Counted from the first letter of the stretch, positions 33,393 to 48,855 are shown. The stretch: 64,000 nt of DNA from Austropuccinia psidii (GCA_023105745.1 JALGQZ010000013.1:26646105-26710104); one strand, 5' to 3'. Notes: generated by a model from the letters alone, not told the origin. Numbers and translations: made by a program.

Positions 33393-36300
33393 TTAGTTCC
33401 CACAAGTGCCTCTGTTTAAACTCTTTAACTCTTATAAGAAACATTCAGAGTAATTAAAACTAATTCTATACTTGATTTATCATATTTGAGTGTTTAAATA
33501 ATACAGATAACCTTGTTGGCCTTCATCTTCATTAGTAATTGGAAGAGATTTAGATATTGATTTAAGAACTTATTTATTTATTTCTAATTAAGAAACAAAG
33601 GACATGAATTTCTCAATATTATTGATTAGTTAATGACAGTTTTGTGTTGAGCTGATTCAGGTGGTGAAAACTAGCACATGATGAAACTATAAATATAGAT
33701 TATTCTGATTTGGCCTCTAGGCTGAAAAATACACTTTCCATTAAATCAATGGTTTGGTGACAATTATCAACTTATTTTTCAAGAAAATTTACAATATAAG
33801 AAATAATTTCCAAAAGAAAGTGAAATAGTAATGTCAGTCTCTGAAACCAAAACAAGACTAAAATCATAAAGTTAGTTTTTGTAATACTTCCCAGCTGCCT
33901 CAAATTGTTCTGGACAATAAAATAATACAAGAATTATATTTAGTTATCCTCAAAGTTTTAATTTGAATCCCTGAGGCCTTCCTTTTTTTAAAAATGAAAA
34001 AAATAACATAAATTTTCTCTAAATATTCAAGTAATTAACGATTGTAAGAAAAATACCTGACCACTTTATTGAATAAACTCTCCAAGGTTTGAGCTTCTAT
34101 GAAAATGATAAAATAGAATTACTCATTTTTTATCGTTTTTTACTTTAAATTTGAACCTCCTTCAACCCCCTGAGCTTTATTTTTTTTTCGTATTTACCTA
34201 ATAATCCCTAATTACTACCAATTAAAACAGTCTTCAAACCGAACTATATAATCTTATCTTTACATACAGATACAAATGAATATTTGAGAGATATTTCGAT
34301 TACATATTTATAATTAGATTCAAAATTTCACTTTCCAAAAGTATACTTTGAGCCAATTCGGGAGCCTCTTAGCTGACTTATAATCAAAATAATTTCCAAA
34401 CAGAATTCTAATGCATTAATTTACACCAGGCTTTGAAACTTTGATCCAGGAATTGTTGAAAATTTCTGGAATTTTCCCTATCAATATATTACAAAAAACT
34501 AAAAGCTCCTCCAAAATTTTGAAAATCTTATTTTATTAATCTTAAATGGTATTCTAAATATGTCCTAACTAATGGTTGGTTATTGATAAATAATAAGTTG
34601 AATTTAAGTTTCTGGAATTTTATTTCAATCTCTTCAGATTTAAAATACCTTCTATTTGGTTTTATCTTAACTGATGAGAAGTGAAATCAAAAATTGAATA
34701 ACTAATTCCTCATACTAGGCTCTAAGACGAGTATTTTTCTCCCTAATAAGCCTGAAAAATACATAAACCATAGTTTTTACTCAACATTTCAATAAGTCAA
34801 TACCCGATTTCAAGAGGTAAACACAATCAAAAACTTCTTTTTTGTATTTTATTTCCATGTAAAGAGATATATTGTAAAAAAATTATATTATTTTTTTCAC
34901 TCAAAAGAATTTTTTTCCAAAGATCAAAAAATATAAATACTTTAATAAAAACAAACAAAAATGATTTTCTTTTTTAAATTTTCAAATTTTTAAGACTTGT
35001 AAAATAAGACCTATTAACCACAAACTCCCAATTTTCTTTATTTTGAAAATTTAACAGCTCCCTAATTAGATGTTTATAAAATTAAAGTCAAAAAAATAAG
35101 TAAAAAAATAAAATAAATTAATCTTACATTTGAATCACTAATTGTAGGTATTTGTTATTCTGAATAAACTAAAAGAGAATAAATTTTATATTTTTTAGTA
35201 ATCAAAGAAATTCCATCTCATTTTCAGATGATATAGAGAAATCGAATTAAATTATTCAGCAATTAATTATTTCCATTTGGATCCTCCTCCTCAATTAAAA
35301 TTAGAAGTTTCAAGTCTAAACTTTAGGATCATTAGTTCTTTTTCCCAGAAAAAATAACATAAACTCAACTCATAACCATCTCAAAAATATTTTTACTATT
35401 TAAAATATAAAGCAAAAGCTTGATCACTTCTTCCCCTAAAACAAAAAGAAAAATCAATAAAATTCAAATTGTCAAAAAATATTCTTAATAAGGAAAAAAT
35501 TAAATTAACAACCTAAATGATAGTTAGTTGGTTATCCTTTGTTACCCATTACCAAATGGCTAAAATTATCAATATCTCTAATTGAGCTGGGAACTTTGTC
35601 TTTCCCTCCTTTTATTGAGAGCAATTGTATAATATTAAATGTTCAATTGTAGTTCATTCTCAAGAATCCCACTTTTCTGTGTTTCTACCAATCCTTTTTG
35701 AAAAATAATTAATTATATTATTTTGAAACTATTGTGTAACCTTTGTGGGATATTACCAATTTTATGAAGTGTTTTTACATTATTGGTTACTTCTGTTTTA
35801 ATCTTAAATTCTCTTATCGATCCAAATTTCAATGTTCATGAATACTTTCTTCTCATATTTGAGTTAACCTCCACAAATATTTCCTGGGACTTACAGAAAT
35901 TAGGAGGTTTTGTATTTACATTATTTGAGACAATTTGGTTCGTGCTTATGAGGTCCTTGGATGATTAATTAATAAATGAAAATTTGACCTAATCTCTAAA
36001 TAAAGAAATAATAAATTATTTCAATATAACCAGATGAATATATGTGTCTATAAAGACCTCCTTTTTACATTCCCAACAGAAAAACCTATGTAGCTTCATG
36101 AAGCAAATTATCAAAAAAATATTTCCCAATTTTCTCAATAATCTTTAGAGGAAACTTATTTTTAATTTTATACCATGTTTGTAATTTTATATTAATCAAT
36201 TGGATTGATAATATAAGAGGAATAATAATTCATTATTGAAATTCCAAAATTTCAATTTATTAATAAATCTCGAAGAGGAAATTGATGAAAATTCAAGCTT

Positions 36301-39300
36301 GTTTTTTCATAAATATTTAAAATATAAATTTGAAAATTTTAAGTGAAAAATATTCTGCTCAATTGTAATCTGTAAGTTTTTTCTGAAATATCCAGGAGTT
36401 TTTATGCTAACTGAGTAGGTATATAATTGTTTTTTAACCAAAATGAAAAAAAATATAAAGAGAAAATCACAGCAATTGAAATCAACAAGAAAAAAACATC
36501 AAAATAGCTTGGAGTCAAGGTAAAGGTTTTCATTCAATGGTCAAATTATATTCTTGACTTTTTTTGTATTTTTTAAGAAGCGCTATGTTTTTTGTCCTTT
36601 TTTTGAAAGCCATCCGAGAATTTTTAATAATATTCAATCTATCCAGCTTAAACATTACCAATTTAATTATTCATTGAGTAATATGTAATAATATTAACAT
36701 ATCAGTCAGCTTACATGCTTATTTATATCTCAAAGAAATCCTATTTAGTCATCAAGTGTAGAAGAAATTTTTTCAATTCCATTCATAAAATCAATACTAT
36801 ACTAACTAGAAACCTCTCACAATCTTCAAAAAATATGCAATAAAGGTTGATTCATAGAAGAAAATATAATCAAAGTATCTTAGTCTCAGGGATTAATCAT
36901 ACTAATCAGAATAATTCTTTCCATCATAATTATAAAAGTGAAACTCTATTCTCAAAGTAGATATTAAATATTGATCTCAATTTTCACATTCCTCCACTAA
37001 ATATCCAGTTAGCTATCAATCATAGCTGAGTTGAACCCTTAAAAAGGAAAAAGCATATGATATATTTATCATTTAAGATTTTTTAAATCCTAAAAGCTAT
37101 CCAATTGTGAGTTATTAACCACTATTTGTGGCCGTCTTTGATAAACTGCTCCTAGTGGGCCCATTATATTCCCTCTTATGGCTTCTAAGAGATATCTTAT
37201 TAGTAGCTTAAAAAAAACTTTATATTCCTGGAAATAGTGAGAAATGCAGCCCATGTAAAATCTTTAAATACTTGTATTATTGGAATAATAAGATATAATA
37301 CCTTTCTTTCAAGCTATAATCCATCCCAATCTGAAAATTGAGTTTTACTTATAGATATAAATCTGAATCAATTTTTTGAAAGGGAGTTTTAAGACTCAAT
37401 TGAATAAAATTAAGTGAAATTGATTTTCCATGGGAGCGACTAGTTCCATACTTTATTTAATTCAAATTATTGTTTCTATGTTTAATCATCTTGTATAGGA
37501 CTTTCGACTTTGTGAAAAAGCAAACCCAAGGCTTGATTTACTTCCAAAAAGTCCTTGGAACATTAATTATGCTATTCAAGGATTTTTCTTTCTTTCTAAT
37601 AATATTCCTAAATTTCTAAAAACCATCAAAATAGATAATGAATCTTTCATTTCTTACTAAAGGGGCGTAAATCAAAGATGAAAACTGAGTATGAGTTATC
37701 AACCAGGCTAAAATAGAATTTGTAAGACATTTTATAACCCTCATTTTGAAAAAATGAATTAAATTTTTGTGGTTTGGCTGATTTATCCAGGCTATCATGC
37801 TAAAATATCAAATAATCTGTTATTGCGGTAATAAGAACAGAAAGAATGAATTGGATAACCAACGAATTCCCCGAATCTTCTATCTCATAAGATTCTTCAC
37901 CCTAGACTCAATCGTCAATTGTTCACCAAAATCATTTTCCCTTAGTAGTGTCTGCTAAAGAAACTATCTAAAATGAAGAGAATTATAATGATATACTTGA
38001 AAGAATATGACCAAATGAAGCTACCAACTGGACTTTAATACTTAGAATAAATATTATTTTTGTATACTTTTCGGGTTTTTCCTCTGGAATATTTTCTCAA
38101 AAGATAAGACTTATTAAACATTCAGGAAGTGGTAATTAAAGAATTCTATTGAATTAATTGGGTCTTTTCTTTAGGAGAAATTTAATGATGATGTTTTTTG
38201 AGAGAGATGAAATTCAAAACAAAAAAGTCTCTTCCAGATCTATTTTATTTAGAATAAGTCTTTTTCTTTAGAATAAAATACACCCACTTTGAAATATCTC
38301 TACTGCTATTGTTGATTCAATAGCTATACTTATGATAATGGTATATTTAGTATTAGAAATGGGGAATAGAAGGATATTCAAATGTGGAATTTCTGAGTTC
38401 ATTCAGAGGACAACAAGGCTTGGTGAAATAAACTCTGGGTACATAGGCTTACCCACTTTTACATTAATTGAAAACACTTTTGTGCTAAATTCTTATTCTT
38501 TTGGTTTTTATTATCATTTTTATCTTGTAATTTATCTCTTATTATTCTTTTAAAGCTATATTAAAAGGAAACAAATACTCTTAGGTGAAAGGGAAATACT
38601 GGGTTTTTTGGGGGAACTTTTGAGTCCAAGACATAAGAATAGACATAGCTATTTTGAGATGTAAAATGAAAAATATGGAATGGGTAATCAGAATCGATAC
38701 TTTTGATTCAATGAGAGATAGTATTCAAAAGGTAAACCTATATATTTTGAAGCCAAAAGGGGAATTTAAATGACCTTTTTTGTGCTATAAACCCTTTTCA
38801 GAAAAAAATGAATGAACTTTGAAGTAGAAAAATTCAGTTTTTTTAAGCTTAGTTGAAAGAGAAATACAAAATATAATTATTTATAGGAATAATAAACTTG
38901 AAATAAGATATTATATAGCTTCATACTAAACCATGCTGAAGAAGGCGAAAATCCAATCGAAAAAAAGCCAAAAACTATCTTTATCTTCATTATAGATACG
39001 AAGCATATTTTAGTCAGAACCTAAATATTTGATTTAAATAAGTTAGTACATATTGAAAAACCTTATTGAGGACAATTCTATATTTTATTTAATTGATTAA
39101 TAAAATTATTAATTGGATTCTTTTTCCACTTTGAAAATTTAAATTTGATAGAAAGGATAAAAAATTTGAAATTCAACTTTAATGGCTAGCTCCAATCTGG
39201 GTAATTATTCCAATTTTAATAGAAAAATTCTGCTATTCCATGTCAAAGTCCAATTTTTTAACCTAAATAATCATTTGAGAATGCATGAAGAGAAAATAGT

Positions 39301-42300
39301 TGGAAAAATATACAGGTTTAATTTTGGTTATATGAAGTGAGAAATATCTGTTCCAAAAATGAAGGATATTTGAAGAGGGTTGGATAAATTCTTTATTTGC
39401 GACAGGGAAGGCTTTAATAGCACTAAAATCATATATATATAAAGTTATTTTTATCTCCAGTAGGCCTATTTCAAGTAATTTTAAATAGGAAGATTTAAAA
39501 AGCTTGATTTTTTTTTGGTGAATTGAAATATTAATTATAGTTTATTATTACAATATCAAGAGTACTAATGAAAATATTATCAGAGTACCAATTATCTTCA
39601 CAGCTCCGAACTTATGCTTACTCTTACTTCTCCTTTCCTACTTCAAATAGTAATAGGAAAATTTATTTAAATATTATTGTATCTCTACACAACCGATTAA
39701 TTAAGAAAATGAAAAGCCATAGAGCTAATCCCACCTTGAAGACCGGCTATATTTCAGAAAGGGCCTAGATAAAGATGGATAAAAAATTTAAATTATTATG
39801 GAAAATATTTTGGAGGAGACATGATTCTAATATAAGCTCATATTATGAGCTTCGTGACATTCTTAATGAACATTTGATAATTAGTTTTTACACTTCTTGA
39901 GGTGTAGACTCTTTGACAGCGATCAAAAAGATACCAATATCACTTCATAGCTTCAAAGTAGGGGTACTTAATTTTATCTCTTCCATGAATTGAATATATT
40001 CCTTGGGATGGATATCTCCTGTAATCTTATCAATCGGCCACTTAACCAAAAAATTGATCAATTATATAATGCAAACTCTAGAATAACTAAATGAAATGAT
40101 TCCAAGCTACCTTCAGAAGGTCAAATATGCCTCATCGAATAATATTTCCATATAAAAACAACTCTTAATTGAAAAAACTTTTACATAAAAAATTCTGAGT
40201 GCAGTCTCTAAGAGATGAAAAGCTAAAATAGAACACTGAGAAGTATTCAGTAATACATATTTGTAAAGAAGGAGATTTTCATTTGAGATATTTACAAAGA
40301 TCCAATTAAATTCCATATAAAGGATATTTTATTATTGAATGTTTTAGTGTTTTTATTGTCAAAGAAAAAGTACAAAGCTTAATATTAATTTGATTCTTGA
40401 TTTTGGAATCATTTTCAAAGAGATAATATCTACAACTCTGTGCTGAGAAAGCTACAAAAGTACCTACATTTGCTACACCCACAATCAAATATAAATCTTT
40501 TTTTGTATCATGTTTAAGATTAAGTTATGCTTAGAGGCATTTAAAATATGCAAGAGAGTACAAATATGGAAACAAAATTAATAACAGTAAATATTTATAC
40601 AAAAATATTCTAAATTCAGGAAGGTATTGACATAATAATCAGTTTTAGAAATAATGAACAAGAATTAGAAAAACTCAAAATTAGAATTCTTATTATAAAA
40701 ATGAAGCAAAAAATATCAAAAATTCAACGTTTTTTTGAAAATTTCATGGAGAAATGTGGGGAAATGTTTTTTATTATATATTGATACATTGACCTTGTTT
40801 GAAAATTAAATTTACCTTTCAGATTTACCTTGGGTCACCTGTGAGTGAACTATCTGTAACTCAAATGTGAATGGGCTTGAAGTAAGCTCTAGAGACCTGC
40901 AGTATGAAAATCGGAAAACTATTAAAAGCCCTATTGATTATTATCACATGTAGTGTAAAAATAAGGGGTTGTGTTAATAATGGGGTGTGGTGTGTATTTT
41001 GAGAGCTATGAGAGCTTGAAGTATATCAAATTGAATTTTGAACATGTGTTGCGCAAAAAAACCGTAATTTAAATATGACGTATTAATTTCTAGATTTGTT
41101 TAATTACACAATTCAATTTGAATACAGTTGTGTATTAGTTTTATTACCACAACTGGATGAAAAGAATAAAAATAAATTGGGGATATTCAAGTCGAGGGGG
41201 ACAAGAAATATTGGATCAAAGGGGGCCATACTTTTTCAAACCATATGACTCCAGGTCTGGGGTGTCAAATTTTCTGCTAGAGCTTATCAATATTTTTTTT
41301 GGAATTGATCGAAAAGGTCTATGAATTAATTTCTTATGTGGCTTCAAGGACACTGGGTGCAGTTCAAACTGTTTCCAAAGGGGTAAAGCTCCCCTTGAGC
41401 TCAAGCAAGCCTCCCAAAAACATTTTCCAAGTGTTGAGAGGGTCTCAACACATATTATGATGTGTTTTTAGACCCCACAGAAAGATTAAATTATTGAATA
41501 ACTGGCCTCAATGTTTAAAATTGCACAGAACCCAACCCTTTTTTACTCAATCATGGTGTAATGGTTCCATCACCAGGGAGAAAATGGTGTCAGTTGATGA
41601 AAAGTGATTCTGAATCACTATCAAGTTTAGGTATTTTTACTTGGGGTTCAAATGAAGATCAGAATGTAGAAGTCTAAATTCATATATAGGCCACTTTCAG
41701 TTCACATCATTTTCCTAGTACGGTCTCCTTACACTTGGTGGTGTAAGCTTCTACTTGTAAAATTTCATCAATAATTGGAAACTAATTAGCCAAATAGGAG
41801 ATATTACCCAGTATAAGCATATAAATATTCATATTAATCGTTCATTCCATAATTATTCAAGCTCTTTATTTCTGAATGCATATAAGGTTTGGATAAATTT
41901 ACCCAACAGCTTCAGATTCTCCACAATAAGAGATTGAAGCCCTTTCTCAAGGATTTTTTTTCATATTTATCTATATAAAGCTCCACCAAGTTAATGTGAG
42001 TTGAATATTATGCATAAAAACATCCTTTATAAAATATTCAATTTTGCTTTAAGCTGAGATAAGTTGATATTGGGTAATTGAAGCCCAAAACTGTAGTTCT
42101 GGGTAGTGTATAAGTAGCTAAAGGTTAATTTACAAAAAATACTTTAACTTTTATCTACAAATTGGTTTTATTTTTAGTTTATCCTCAAAAAATCACTTAT
42201 GTAAGTATATCTATATACTCAAGAAAAAAAACACAGTTTCAGAAAGATATAAGTAGGCTTTTTTTACAAAAGGTGACTTTCAATAATTTAAATGATTAAA

Positions 42301-43300
42301 ATTACACTTGAAGGGAGTCGTAGGTAAAAATACTCAGGAAATTTCCAATTATATACTGAATTATTTTACTTTGAGCTCATTTGAATAAAATTTTATATTT
42401 GAATTGAAATGAAATACTACTCAAAGCTCAATATCCATTTTGAGATAAATATATTTTCCTGAAAAAATAGGTAAAATAGCTGAAGGGTTGTTGAAACATG
42501 TCAAAAATCGGGAACTAAAAATATCTAAGAATACAAAAGCGTTTGAGCTTTGGGGTGGAGTGTCATTCACAGAGCCATGGAGGGATATATTTATAAATCA
42601 AGCTTATATTAAAGCAAGAATAAGCTTTTAAACGGCTTCAAATGGCGGTATTGCTATCTAAGCCTCCAGATATTGGTAAAAAAGAGATTTTAACAAGGAC
42701 AAAAAGTAAAAGCCTATGCAAGGATTGGAAAAATTTGGGGAGATGTAAGTATGAAAGAAAAAACTTGAATGTTTGAATAAATCAGATCTTCATTGAAGAA
42801 TACCTGATCTGCTTGACAAAATCCATAAAAAGTGAAAAATGGTAGCCATGATAGTGCCACATAAATATAAAGTTATATTTATTCTTGGATTGAAAGAAAT
42901 AAAATTTTGAAAATAACTTGTCTCAGAATTAAACTAAATAAATTTGCCTGTAGAGAGTATTAGAGGTTTCATTGGAAATCTGAATGCAACTATAATGCTA
43001 AAAATTGTCAAAAAGTGTCAAATTTGATATTTTCAAACCTATATTTGAATAAAAATTGAAATAATGGGGTGGGAAAAGAATTTTAAATAGTAACTGACCA
43101 ATTACAAATTAGTAATTCCTGAAAATGATGGGGAAGCTTTCCGAGGCCAAGGCATGGCTTAAAATAGTCAAAGTTGATGAAGCAATGAAAAAGGGTGAAT
43201 TTTAATTCAGCTTAAATCCACCCTTTTTTGGCTTAATCTCAATAAATCTCTATTGAAATGGAAAGTTATTGATTAGTTGATTGATTGAAATACCACCAAG
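33393..43300. other. About 10 kb of AT-rich sequence without recognisable genes
   Basis: Open frames reach only about 60-75 codons, with no domain, start context or shared intron signals. Small structures: a perfect hairpin GTGTTGAGA-GGG-TCTCAACAC at 41,431-41,451 and an imperfect 18-base inverted repeat around AAAAAGGGTG...CACCCTTTTT near 43,186-43,231. 33,830-34,330 resembles 20,980-21,450. Somewhat higher G+C at 40,800-41,700 may be an old repeat of unknown type. Confidence 0.55.
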
Positions 43301-43304
43301 ACTC

Positions 43305-45440
43305 AAAAAAACTTCCCAGAAGCTATAATTTCCCTAGAATACTCATTTTTCAGACATAAAATGTCCAAAAGGGTGCTCATTCAGGCTTAAAAATAAAACT
43401 TTACTGTTTAAATGGGTTAAAGTTATATAAAGAAGACTCTATACAGGAATTTATGAGGCTAACTAGACCATGTGGATCTCATTGGTATAGTAAAAAGGGC
43501 TACTATATTAGCCAAAAATGAAGCTTTTAATCAATATAAATGTGAAAACGGCTCGCCGAGATATCCCAAAATACTGAATACACTCAAAAAAAGACAAATA
43601 ATTCCCTATAATAATGACTTTTCCAAAAATCAATGTATATTTGGTAAGGTGGCAAAGTCTCTGAGTGAAAGGCCTATAGATTGGGGTTTAAATATACTTT
43701 TCCTGCATTGAAGAGATATACTATACATTTCCAAAGTGATATGAAGGTCCCAGGAATCCCAAAATCAGATCAAGAATTGGTCGAATGATGGAATTTCAAA
43801 TCATTATACATCACTTTATATACTAGTGGTGAGAAAGTGTGTTGAAAATTCTATAACTTGGGATTAAAATTCTTTATTCTTGAATGTGAGGTGAAATGAA
43901 TCTTCCCCTAGAGATATAAATTGCCCCAGAATACTTAAGCCCAGTTGAAGATTTAGCCAAATTATGGGGTTTCCAATCATTATAAATCCATTTATATCGT
44001 GGCCCGGAGTAAAATACTTTGAGGAAAGGTAGAAATATGCGTTAAAAAATAATTCACACTTGAAAGGCTCTGCATAAAATACCTTTGGGAAAGGCATATA
44101 TATGAGTATTTAAATCAGTTATTCTTTTATGCAAAAATAACAGATCCTCCCCAGGAAGCTTAAATTACCCCCGGATACTCAGCCCCAGATTAAGGATCAA
44201 ATAAAATATGATATTTTCAATTGAAACAAATATATACATAAAATAATTCATGTTTCCATCACCATATACAGATATTTATGCTTTTTGTGAGCAAAGGCTC
44301 TTGGGAAAGGCCCATAGATGGGGTTTTGAGTTTTCTATGATTGCTTTCAAGGGTAAAAGATCTTTCCCAGGCTACTCAAAACAAGACAAAGAATTGGCCA
44401 AATTATGGAATTAAGAATCATAATATACATTAATATATGCTGGTTTTGGGAAAATCCTCTTGAGAAACGCCCATAGATGGGGTTTTGAATTTTCAAAACT
44501 TTCAGGACAGTGTAACAGAGCTCCAAAAGGGAAGAAAAATTTCCCTGGGATACTCAATAATAGCTGAAGAAATAGGAAAATATTCTGGTTTCCCATCAAT
44601 ATAAACTAATTTACATGATGGATGTGCTTGAAATATCTGGAGGAAATGCATAAAGATAGGGATTCAAAGAAGTCACACTTCCAAGGAAATGTGGAAAATA
44701 CCTAAATATGGGGCTTTAAGTCATTTATGCTTGCATGAAAGCATGAATTATCTTCAAGGATACTCAAAACCAGATGGATAATTAGCCAAATTATGGTATT
44801 TTCCATCAATAAAAATCAAATTATAATATTGAAGTCAATAAAGTCTTTTTAGAAATTAATACAGATGGGGTTTGAAGTCAGTTAAAGCTGAACGAAAGTG
44901 TATCATATCTTTTTCATAGAATCTACAGGGGCCTAGGGCATTCAAAACCAGACAAACAGTAGAACAAATAAAGGAATATTAATTAAATAAAAACCAGTTT
45001 GTATCATTTCAAGGAAAAAATTTACTGAGTTTTACAATTTCAATTACTGAAAAGAGCTTAAAGAAAACTCCCCTTGAATATTGAAATATTTCCAAAAAGA
45101 TGGGCCAAATTCAGGACTTTGGCCTCAATATAGCTGTATGTATATAGTACCAGTGGGAAATAATCCTTTCTAAAAGGCCCATAGATAGGTGTTTAAATTT
45201 TTTTACTTCATAAATCTATAACAGGTCCTCAAAAGGGAATAAATATGGCTTTGGGATATCAAAAAAAAGATTTGAAGGACCCTTTCATTCATAAAGCTCA
45301 ATTTTCATGGTAGAAATCATCCAGATCTCTGGTAAAACTGCACAGAAAGTGTATTTGATCTTGATAATTTGTGATGAAAGAATGAATGATCTCCTCTGAG
45401 GGTCACATAGCCCTGGGACACTTAAAAATAGCTGAAGTGT
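43305..45440. repeat. Degenerate satellite-like tandem array, units about 150-210 bp
   Basis: About ten diverged units in one orientation. Recurring blocks in fixed order are GGGAAAGGCCCATAGATGGGG with TTTT (clearest at about 44,303 and 44,459; variants near 43,665, 44,640, 44,855, 45,168), then CTTTCCCAGGATACTCAAAA-like text, then AATTGGCCAAATTATGGAAT, then CCATCAATATAAA. No frame is conserved. Spacing is 156 and 182 bases between the clearest neighbours. Confidence 0.65.
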
Positions 45441-46590
45441 CACAAAATCCTTATTGATTATAGTAAATAATTATTTTTTGGGTATAATGATTTTATATAT
45501 CCTTATGGTTATGTGATTGAAACATAACTTAAGATGATCCCTGACCGCAAATTTTTTCTCAACAGTTTTACTTCTCACAATTATCTTCAAAATGAACACC
45601 TCCATTAATTCATATCTGTTTTTGAATTGTATAGTAAATTGTTTTCCATAAATTGGCTTAGCAGACTGAGTGTCAGTGTTGGTTTCAGTAGGCTTTTTAT
45701 AAATGAGTTATTAAAAACTTGAAAATTCAATATAATTAATTATAAAAAAAATACAAACTTTATCAATCAACCAATTTAGAAATTACATGATTGAAGAAAC
45801 TTCATTTATCATCCCTTTGAAATATGGCCTGATAAATATTCTTCTATTTTCATATTTCTTGGGATGTATAAATATTTAGTTCTCTGAACTTTTTGGACTA
45901 TGAAGATTTTTGGGATTTTAATAGTTTTTAAATTGATAAGAACCCTCAAAAGAACCTCACAGATGCTACTGCTATAATTAAAATTAGCTCATAGAAGGGC
46001 ATTGTGAGAGTGAGGTGATAAGGACTCGGAATGGGAGGAATGATAAATAAATCACCTTATGAAAATTGAAACCATCATTCGTGGAAGACTGCGAATTTTT
46101 TTTATTTTTTATGTATTCCTTTTGTATTTGGAGCAAACACAGATTCTTCCATTCTTATATATTTAAAAGCTCCATTACTGTTGATTACTTCTATACTTAT
46201 TTCTCGAGTTTTACTAATTTAAAATCACTTAAAATGCATTTTCCTCAATAAATATTCCCACCATCTTACTACTAATGAGACATTGATTATAAGAATATAA
46301 GTATCCTTATCGTAAGTGATATTGAATATTCAAAGAGATTAGATCCTTATATAAAGCCAAAATGGTTTAAACTATCAAATTATCACTGTGACCTCCATCA
46401 CCCCTTTTGGTGAGTGAATTAAAAAAGGAAAGTGACTTCATGGTGATATTAGTTATCTATTACTTTGATGTCACATTTAGTGTAATTTTGGAAAGTGAAA
46501 TTAAATTAAACTTAGTGCACATTAGCTTTCATTTCTCCAAAATTATTCTCTTACACTGTTAAGTAGCTTTTGTCAGAGTGAGTCTATTTA
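45441..46590. other. AT-rich spacer before the plus-strand LTR
   Basis: No credible gene. Ends in ordinary AT-rich sequence; I could not identify a TSD partner for the LTR that follows. Confidence 0.5.
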
Positions 46591-48391
46591 TGTGAGCCTT
46601 TGAGATATGACCACAATCCAAAAATTTCGCAAGAAAACCTTACAAAACTTATTTTAACAACAAGAATTGAAATTTTAATGTTAAAATAAGTAAAAATACC
46701 ATAAAGAAGCTCAAATTCTTGATTACCTCAGAAACAAATGAGTATAAAGGTGAGATAAATTACAACATTGGATTACCCATCAATACCTACCTATATAACA
46801 TTTTCATTTCATATCTGCAAAGTCAATACTTACTGAGATAACCGGAATATATGCACTTTTATGATAAGTTCAGATATTCAGGGTTTTTGACTAATATTGT
46901 TTTATATATGCATGATAAAGAGTTTATCCAAAAATAAAGTTACCAAAAAATAAATGTAAAAGTACAGGTATAAAATTTATTTGGCAAGCTATAAAAAAAA
47001 CCGAAACTTACAGGGTTTTATTGAGAAAAATAACAATAAGTGTTGACAACTTCAATTTGAAAGTGGTCCAAACTTGAAGAAAAATATATTCAGATTCTAT
47101 CAGCTCATAGGTGAAGAATAATTCAATTTTGATTATGATATTCAAGGTATAAACCCCTGAAATCATGGTTTAAAGTATAAACTAGTAAATTTCAACAGAA
47201 AAGATGAGTTACAAGGAAAATACTCAAAAATGAAGCTTTGATAATGGAATAAAGTTCTCTTGGAAGCTCATTAAAGAAATTAAAAGCTATCAGAATTCAA
47301 TCTCTGAATGGCTTTAGCATGAATAACTCAAAAGGTATTCATGATCAAAGTTAAAGCTTAAAAATAATAATTTATGCTCACTAAATAGAATAATATTTTA
47401 TTTTCAACCATTAAGCAAGTGATAAAACTGGTGGATACTAGAATATTTTTATTCAAACAGATGATATACACTAATTCTGAACTTTTTCCAAGCCTATAAG
47501 GTCAGCAAACTTAGAGTTACAGTGATAACTCAAAAGAATGGTGTAATAATTAAAGATGAAGGTTTAATTATGATGTAAGAATAACTAAGATTTGAATTAT
47601 TAATTTATTCCAGTGGATACCCTCAGTACAAAGCTTCTAGAAGCCTGATGGACTCTAGAAGGGGGAATTTTAACATAAATAGAGCTCTTTTTTTCTATTT
47701 CCCCCCCAGATGCAACAAATACAATAAAAACACTCAATAAAAGGTAAAATTCTTGATTATTTAATATACAAGTCTGATATTATTAAAGCCCAAATATGTA
47801 TCTTAGAGTAATCACTAAGTCATATTTGATTATATCAATTTTTCATTTTCATTTGTTAATTTCTCTTAAAATATCTAAATCCATGTAAAAATAGTAAAAT
47901 TTGCAATTTATTCTATTTTTTATTGTAAATACAATTGAAATAAGTTTCATTTACCTTTTAGGGAGTAGATTAATTCAAACGTAGCAAATTAAGTGTTGAA
48001 AGTAGGTTATTTTAACTTATTATACTATTTTTCTCTTTATTATTGTTTTTGATAATTCCTTTATTAATATAAATGGTATTTATATTCATATAAAGCTTCA
48101 ATATTAGTAATCTTATTATTACAAATTGATTTTTACTATTAAGTTAAAGCTTTTCATGCATTTATCATTTGCTTGTAACTATAATAAATAGCCATAAATA
48201 TTTCCATTATCAAATATCAATATATTATTTTATCTCTATAAATAATATAAGCTTATTTAATTCCTTAATTATACTAATTTTTCATTATTATACTTATTTT
48301 TTATCTTATTATTATTTAACATTAGGACATTCAGAGTAGAATAAGTTTAATATTAGTAATTCTGACTTATTGCTTCATAGTAAAACCTTAA
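46591..48391 (+). repeat. LTR of the truncated plus-strand copy
   Basis: About 1.8 kb, against 1.88-1.93 kb in the complete element. Starts TGTGAGCC; the terminal CA has become AA, so the right border is placed by comparison. Confidence 0.8.
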
Positions 48392-48855
48392 ATGGGGGCC
48401 CGACCCTGATATTTACTTAAAAGACCTTTAAAAAGGATTTAAATTGGGTTTATCCAATAATAAAAAATATCTATAATAATAAAACTATATAATAATTGGA
48501 TATTCATTAACTTTAAAATCTATTGACGTAATTGGAAAGCAATTGAACCATTTGAAACATGGTTTTTCACATTCACAGACTTGCAGAACTTTCTTTGAGT
48601 GACTATAGTGATTAAAAAATATATTTATAAATTAAAAAAAAATTATATCATGATTCAATTTTAAGAATCATATTAATTCTATTTTAGTCTTTGAAAATAA
48701 AAATACATAAAAAATATAATAAAAGAAATAATTTTGTTTTTATTCATTTCTCTTATTCAGAAAGAGATAAAAGCAATTTTTGAATGTAAATTTCCATTTC
48801 ATTCCGAAAATAACACTTTTTGATAAAAAGACTTATATTTATTTGTCATTTTTAG

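Noticed and set aside
41216..41404. 62-codon minus frame in slightly GC-richer DNA
   Set aside because: Too short, with no motif; may be part of an old repeat.
41431..41451. Perfect hairpin GTGTTGAGA-GGG-TCTCAACAC as a terminator or ncRNA
   Set aside because: Isolated, with no neighbouring gene or second copy; a 9-bp stem can occur by chance in 64 kb.
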